From Campylorhamphus procurvoides (taxonomy: Eukaryota; Chordata; Aves; Passeriformes; Dendrocolaptidae), in assembly GCA_013396655.1 (NCBI GenBank), contig WBMV01004991.1, positions 421,447-485,446 of the forward strand: a stretch of 64,000 nucleotides of DNA. Reading direction: 5' to 3'. The notes beneath the pieces were generated by a model, which saw only the letters and a list, made by a program, of their open reading frames with translations, was not told where the DNA came from and ran no database searches. Positions within the stretch are counted from its first letter, which is position 1; each line of letters opens with the position of its first letter. Of this stretch, positions 58,101 to 64,000 are shown piece by piece. The position numbers and the translations under genes are program-made.

Positions 58101-60500
58101 AAGAGTAAGGGACTCTCATTTGAAAATGCTTTTATTCAAGAAATCAATGTGTCCTTCTTTTGATCCTGAATTACCTTAGGGAGAAACATTTGAGCTTCCT
58201 TTTTGGAAAAATACTTCTTCTTTTACACAGCTGTCTAGTATTTGATGGTGAAATTCATTCCCTTCTCTGGAAAAGCTTCTTGTGATAAAGGGAAGAAAGA
58301 GTTTTAACTTCAAAGGCAAAAAAGACTGAGGTCTTCCTTTCCAGGCTTTTTTCAATATAGAGTCTATAAATCCTTCCAATTTCTTCAGATACAGGTGGTT
58401 GAGACCCCAAATCGGTGCTGCTGGCACTCATGTAGTCATTGAACACAATCTCATAAGCTGTGTATGGAGTGAGGCAGAGGTGACCTGACCTTACTGCCAG
58501 TGCCCTTCATTGCTGAGATGCCTTGTCCCTACATCCTGCAGGTTTTGGAGAGTGGTAGTGGAGACTGCCTAGTCAGCAGAACATTTCCTGTTTCCTTGGC
58601 CCTTAACTGGACCTCTTACTTGGTATCTGATATTCTGGTATCACCAGAGGTCCCTGGTTTATACTCAGCTTTGACCAAGTTTATCTCTTTTGGTCTCTGT
58701 GCCGGTGCAAGCCTTGCATACAGAGCCCTTATGTAAACCAACAGAAACATGGCTTGGGACTTCAGCATCCTTCCCTGGCATCTTTACCCTGAGCAACTGG
58801 CTCCTAAGCACAGAAATTCTGTATTGAACTCCAAGTGCCTTCACAAGATCGAGGGAACTTCTTTAAATATGGGGCCTTCTGTAGTCAGTGGAGGAATGTA
58901 AGTCCTTTGGACAGTGACTGGAAAGCGCAGGTTGACTATGCAAGCAGGTCCTATACTTATACTGACCTTACAGATTTACTCTTTTTAGAATATTTTCAAA
59001 ATTAAGAGGGGAGGGGTTTTATTTTTGGAGTTTCCTCATTCTCCAAAAGATCAGAGGATAGAGACCTATCAAGGTAATGAGACAAATGAAATTTTAAAGT
59101 TTTTCTCTAGCATGAAGTTTTCATTTGTTAGTTAATGTCTTGATAATAGCAGTTTATCCTCAGAGCCAAACAAACAGTACATACTTGTCTCAGTCTCCAG
59201 GACCTTTATTTTCAGTATTGCAATGCACAAGATTCAGAGGCAGAATAACAAATTGCAACTTGCCAGTATGAAGTGTTACTCTCCCACCTTCATACAGCAT
59301 TCACGACTTTTTGCAAACTTAGAAAAATAAAAATCTGTAAAATCATACCTGTAAGTATCAGATTCTGCATTTGTTCCCTTGATAAAGCCTGGAAATAAAA
59401 AGAAGGCAATACTGATTGTGGTAGAATATAGACTCTCCAAACCAACAAGGATTTATTTAGAAAACAGATTTCAAGTTGTTCTGGACTCATACAGCCTCCT
59501 ATAGCTTCACCTCAGGACATCAGATGGCTTCATTTCCTGGCATGGAGATTAGCTGGCTGATTCAGTAAGAACATTTGATCTGAACTCCCAAACATCCTGA
59601 TTCAGAGCAGAAAATACTCCACAGAACACATGTATTCTGCAAAATGGGGAGATTAGCAATATGGTCCTCACTGAGACAACTGCCATTGTGCTGATGTCAT
59701 GATATGCTGGAGTGTCTTCCGAAGAAAAAGAAGTCAGGAACATGGTTGACCTTGTTAAGGGTTCATTTTGGCACCCTTGCACAGTGACATTTTAAGAGGT
59801 GCTTAACCGCAGACTTCTGAGACCAGTCTGAAGGATACTTCCAATGCATCCAAATCCTATTTAAATGTTCATGTGGGGCTTCCTTATGAACACCTGGCAA
59901 CACAATTTAAATTAAAAATTTAAACTTCAAAATACGTATTCAATGAAAACCCTATCTATTAACTGCTTCTTTGCTAACCACCTTTCAGGAAGGTGAGGAA
60001 GTTACAAGGGTTATATGCAATGCTGCCACAGACCAACTTCCAAGAAGATAAATTTCCAGTATGACCTCATCCAAAATACCATTCTGATTTCCAATTTCTA
60101 CTGAGATCACATATTTCAGAGTTTGCTTCTTGGAAGTTTGGGGATTTGCCTGCAGTTATGTGTGGTATTTAATTATTCTTCATTAGAAAGAAATACAGTC
60201 AGATAGAGGACATTCTTGGCAGCAAGAACTTCTTTCCAAAACGTAGCCTGCAGTAAGCAGTGCCTGGCTTTGAACATGCTTTGAGAAGCAGTCCTCACTG
60301 AGGTGATGCTACATCACTTTATCTGACTTGGGTACTTTTGTCACAGCGTCTTTATTTTGCCTCCCTCTGCCAAACAACCTTAATGACAGAAAAAGGCAGC
60401 AGCTTATTCAGCAAGAATTCTGGTGGAAGTTTTGGTTATGAGATTGGAAAGAAAAGGCTGTAGGAAGTGCAGGTGTGAAACATGATTCCAGTCAAAGTGC
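49151..60500. other. Intergenic, fourth block
   Basis: AT-rich, with no gene, RNA or repeat that I can support. Open frames here are all below 100 codons and show no recognised motif. Confidence 0.55.
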
Positions 60501-60530
60501 AATAACTGGATATCTTGGCAACTGCTTCTT

Positions 60531-60852
60531 TCAGTTTACTTGGGAGACTTGAGGTATCTTTGCTGTTAAGACTGGAGCTGGTACCTGATTTTGAGGGCTG
60601 CCCTTAGGTTTGCAGAAGGCTGGTCTGGGAACAGGTCGCTTCTGCTGCTGGTGGGCTGTGCCTTGGATTGGGTTCTCTTCTCCTGAGCAGTAATTTCCCT
60701 GCTGTTGTACTGAAGATGGCTGTCCCTGACTTGCATCTACTAATTCCTGCATATGCACAAGCAGGTAATTTCTCTTTCTCTCTCTCCTCATTTACTTTGC
60801 ATACTACTTCTTGATTCATATTTACTACTGACACAGCCTCAGAATCTTCCAC
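60531..60852 (-). pseudogene. Possible decayed reading frame with a frame switch
   Basis: On the minus strand one frame reads DSEAVSVVNMNQEVVCKVNE, then a second frame takes over with Gln/Pro-rich sequence (ELVDASQGQPSSVQQQG, KRPVPRPAFCKPKGSP) to a stop at about 60531. The change of plausible coding frame suggests an old frameshifted gene or retroelement fragment. The source is unknown. Confidence 0.25.
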
Positions 60853-63182
60853 TTGCCACGTAGGCTGGACTTCTTGACCTTCTCTGGACTACTCAGGCAG
60901 CTACCCATGGCAGCTTTGTTTCAGTCCAGAAACCAGAAGAGCAAGCTCTCCTGTGCTCAGCTGATACCTAATCCACCTGTGGGAAGATTCAATTTTCACC
61001 TAATCTAAACTGTTACCTTATACATTTAAACATGATTTGCAGCTTCTAACAGCTGATATTTGATACTATAGATTATATCAGTTATACACATACTTTGCAT
61101 ACTGTAAAGTTCACAAAATCATACTGTAAACTGGCATTTGACCAGCTCTCTTTGAAGCCCATATGCACCAGGTGAACAAAGCAGCTGATAAGGCCAGTGA
61201 CAAAGGTACTTTGTTCAAGTTCCTGATGGCTTAGAAGTTCTGTTATCCAGGTTTCCCAAAACACAAACTAGCAACACAAAACACTGCAGCTTGGATGCTG
61301 TCTGGGTGTCTTCACCATGCAGCACAAAGCCTTTCAGGCCCTGTTCTGGCTGGAGACCCTGGATGAGCACCATGACTGCTTGAAAGCTCTGAGTAGGCTC
61401 CAAGTAGCTTCTCCCAACAAACAAGATTTCTCCTTCCCTCAGCCAACCATTTGTTTCCACACTGCAAATATGCTGGCACATCCTGGCGCAACTATTCATG
61501 CAGCGACATGGTGACCCGGATCGGGGAACTGATCCAAGTTAAAAATAACTCAGCAAAAGAAAAGGTTATTTTTAAGCCAGCTAAGTCCCCCCAGTCCAGT
61601 TTCAGGAGCAGTTGTAGCACCTCAGGGAAGGTCCAGCACAAGACCTGCAGAAAGTGACAACAGTGAAAGGAGAGGTAGGATCTGCCTGGGCTGCCACAGC
61701 TGCTGGGGAACATCTGTGTCATTCCTCACTGCTACCACAGCAGGAAAGACCTGCAGCTCCTGTAGAAAGTGCATCAGGTAAGCTGGTGCTTGTGGTCCGG
61801 CAAAGACAAGAACATAAGATGATGTTCAGCCAGCATGGGCAGGGAAGTTAAGTCTGATAGGTGTACTTAGGGTTTTCATCATCCACTGCTCCCTTGAACT
61901 CAGCTCTCATGGCAGTGACAGTGACTGTGTTAGATGTAATGGTTTGAAGATGGCCCAGTATCTATCTGTACAAACACAGAAAGAGAAGAGATTTTGTGCT
62001 ATAAGTGCTCATTTTCTTCTACTGCAGATTGTGAAACAGAACAAATTAACCACTGATGCAATCCTACACTCTCACATTTCTGAGTAGCTCATAATACTGA
62101 TAGACAAACACTAGATCTGCATGACTTAGAAGAAAAGAATGGTCCAAATTTTTCCTCCACACTGACAGAAATCAGGATTACCTTGGAACACTGATTTACA
62201 TCTGTTTGAAACTGCTGTAGAACTGCAGGGAAGCACCTGGAGTTCTGGCAGAGACGATCCTCCTTCCACTTATGCTGATGCATTTGTGTGAGTTACTTTT
62301 CAAGAGTTCAGAGACAGCTGGCTGCAAACATCCTTCCCCTTTAGCCTTTGAACATACTATTAATGATGTGATTTTCATCTGATGTATCTAACAGGCAGGT
62401 ATTTCCTTCCTGCCCTTCCTCTTGCTCTTTTGGAATGACTACATAGCTTCTTTTTGGCGTATGTACTTTATATACTGTTTCAAAGAACTATATAAGAGCA
62501 ACAGCATGACAGGCAACCCATAAAACATGAAAGGGCTGCTCATATCACCCTGCGTGTTGAGCTAATGTTACCCTCCAGACATATGCAACCATTATATGTA
62601 GTAATCATTAAAAATTGCTATAAAATGCTTTGCAAAGAATAGCACTGCCTTAGCAAGGGTTGGCATAGATAATGAAATGGTCCTTCTCTCCACTGCCTGC
62701 TACAGTATTATTGTATATGTAAATATACAGTATTATTGTTAATATAATATATACATACTTTTATACATGTACAGCATTGCAGTATATTTATTCTCAGAAA
62801 ATGAGTCACTTCCCTCTTAAAGTAGCAGGCAAAGACCTCCAGCTTCTTCTGTCATACCAAAACTAAAAGGGTTTAAATGGGGTTTCTTCAAAACTGCTAG
62901 AAAAATTAAAGCATCTGCAGGTTTTGGAGCATGAGCTCATTTCAGAAGACACAGCCTTAAATCAAATCTTGAAAACAGTGATGAAAAAATGTTACTTTGT
63001 ATGGCAAGGGGAAATGTATATGATCACTTAAGTAATAGGTAAAATTTATTATGGCAGCTGTTACAAAACCAGATGTTGGAACACACCATTTTCATATGAC
63101 TACGAACTATTTGAATTTTGTTACAATGTGCTGATAATATCTATTGCTTCAATAACTCAAGGGTATCCAAACAAGCACAGCA
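60853..63182. other. Intergenic, fifth block
   Basis: A GC-richer part at 61300-61860 has short + frames, without a recognised domain. AT-rich low-complexity sequence with repeated ACAGTATTATTGT words lies at about 62703-62770. No gene supported. Confidence 0.5.
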
Positions 63183-63620
63183 TCACAGACAATGAGGCTT
63201 GTAGGGACCTGTGAAAATCATCTAGTTCTGATATCTGTGCCTCAGTGGTTTGCACAACTGAGTCTTAAAAACTTCCAGTTCAGTACTTAGGTACTCTTAG
63301 AGCTAGAAAAAGCTCTTTCTAATGTTTAGCTTAATTCTTCATTTTAATCCCATTGTTTCTTGTCCTGTCCTACATGGGAAACAGGTCACCTCATTCCTTT
63401 TTGGGGTCTTCTGTAAAATACTTCATGACTCAGTTTTCTTTTCTCTAGCTTCTCAGTTTTCTTTTCTCTAGATGAAACATCCCCGATTTTAAGATCTGTA
63501 AACCAAACTCTTCCCTATTGGTCTATATCTTTCTTGAAACTAATTTCCTAAAACTGGATAGAAGCCTCCAGCTGAGGTTTTATTAATGCTGAGTAGAGTG
63601 GAATATAACTTCAAATGTCC
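63183..63620 (-). mobile_element. Old CR1-like LINE fragment
   Basis: Reverse complement of a diverged CR1 3' part: CATCACAGACAATGAGGCTT, AAAATCATCTAGTTCTGA, AGCTCTTTCTAATGTTTAGC, CATTGTTTCTTGTCCTGTCC, and CCTCCAGCTGAGGTTTTATT followed by AGTAGAGTGG all align in order with the usual CR1 layout. It may continue beyond 63620. It contains a 22-base tandem duplication at about 63430-63472. Confidence 0.7.
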
Positions 63621-64000
63621 TACAGACAATAACTTTCTTTATTCATCCCACTGTGATACTTACCTTTCTTATAACAGGGGGACCTTGTCGACTCCTATTT
63701 GACTTGTGGTCTACAAGTCCCAGAACCTTTTATGCAGAACTCTTCCCTACCCAGTTAATCCTTACTTTCTTTGTGCGGTTAATCACTCTTGCCTTAATAA
63801 TTTTGCAGTTGCAAAATCTTTTTCTTATTTTATTTCATCTTATTTCCAGGTAGTTTTTTTTGGTTTGCCAAGATCCCTTGCAGTTCTTCTCCTTTCTTCC
63901 AGCATTCCAGGTATGCATCTATAATATTAGTGCATGCACATTTTACCATGTCACAAATAAAAATGATGAAAAGTACCTTAAGACCCTTTGAAGACCTAAT

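Overview
This is a window of bird genomic DNA. The evidence is CR1-type LINE fragments, one short remnant that looks like a common avian LTR, short introns, a GC-rich first exon broken by assembly gaps, and two recognisable vertebrate genes in convergent order (HNRNPA2B1 on +, NFE2L3 on -). That pair has the same tail-to-tail arrangement in human 7p15. The species cannot be named from the sequence.

Layout. 1-9720: HNRNPA2B1, entered in an intron; nine coding exons give residues 3-341 of the 341-residue A2 form, followed by a 3' UTR that contains an intron and ends at a proximal or a distal cluster of poly(A) signals. 9721-15070: gene-poor spacer between the convergent 3' ends. 15075-27135: NFE2L3 on the minus strand, with its 3' UTR, a large last exon carrying the CNC and bZIP domains, two small in-phase exons, a 7-kb first intron, and the 3' part of exon 1 in a CpG-rich block cut by a 41-N gap. 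27572-64000: about 36 kb of AT-rich intergenic DNA upstream of NFE2L3 with CR1 pieces, one LTR remnant, simple repeats and a few uncertain open reading frames. I see no established gene there and did not find miR-148a, which lies on this side of NFE2L3 in human.

Function. HNRNPA2B1 encodes an abundant nuclear RNA-binding protein (two RRMs plus a Gly-rich low-complexity tail with a PY-type nuclear localisation signal). NFE2L3 (NRF3) is a CNC-bZIP transcription factor. They are neighbours but not a functional pathway.

Most interesting points: (1) a protein-like reading frame starting one base after the NFE2L3 stop and broken by one in-frame stop; (2) apparent loss of the DSGLSL-type degron from this NFE2L3; (3) the NFE2L3 N-terminus hidden by an assembly gap, next to an eight-Glu tract; (4) the HNRNPA2B1 3'-UTR intron and apparently highly conserved 3' UTR; (5) a 74-bp LTR remnant that keeps both ends but lost its middle. 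I found no convincing new multi-gene system.
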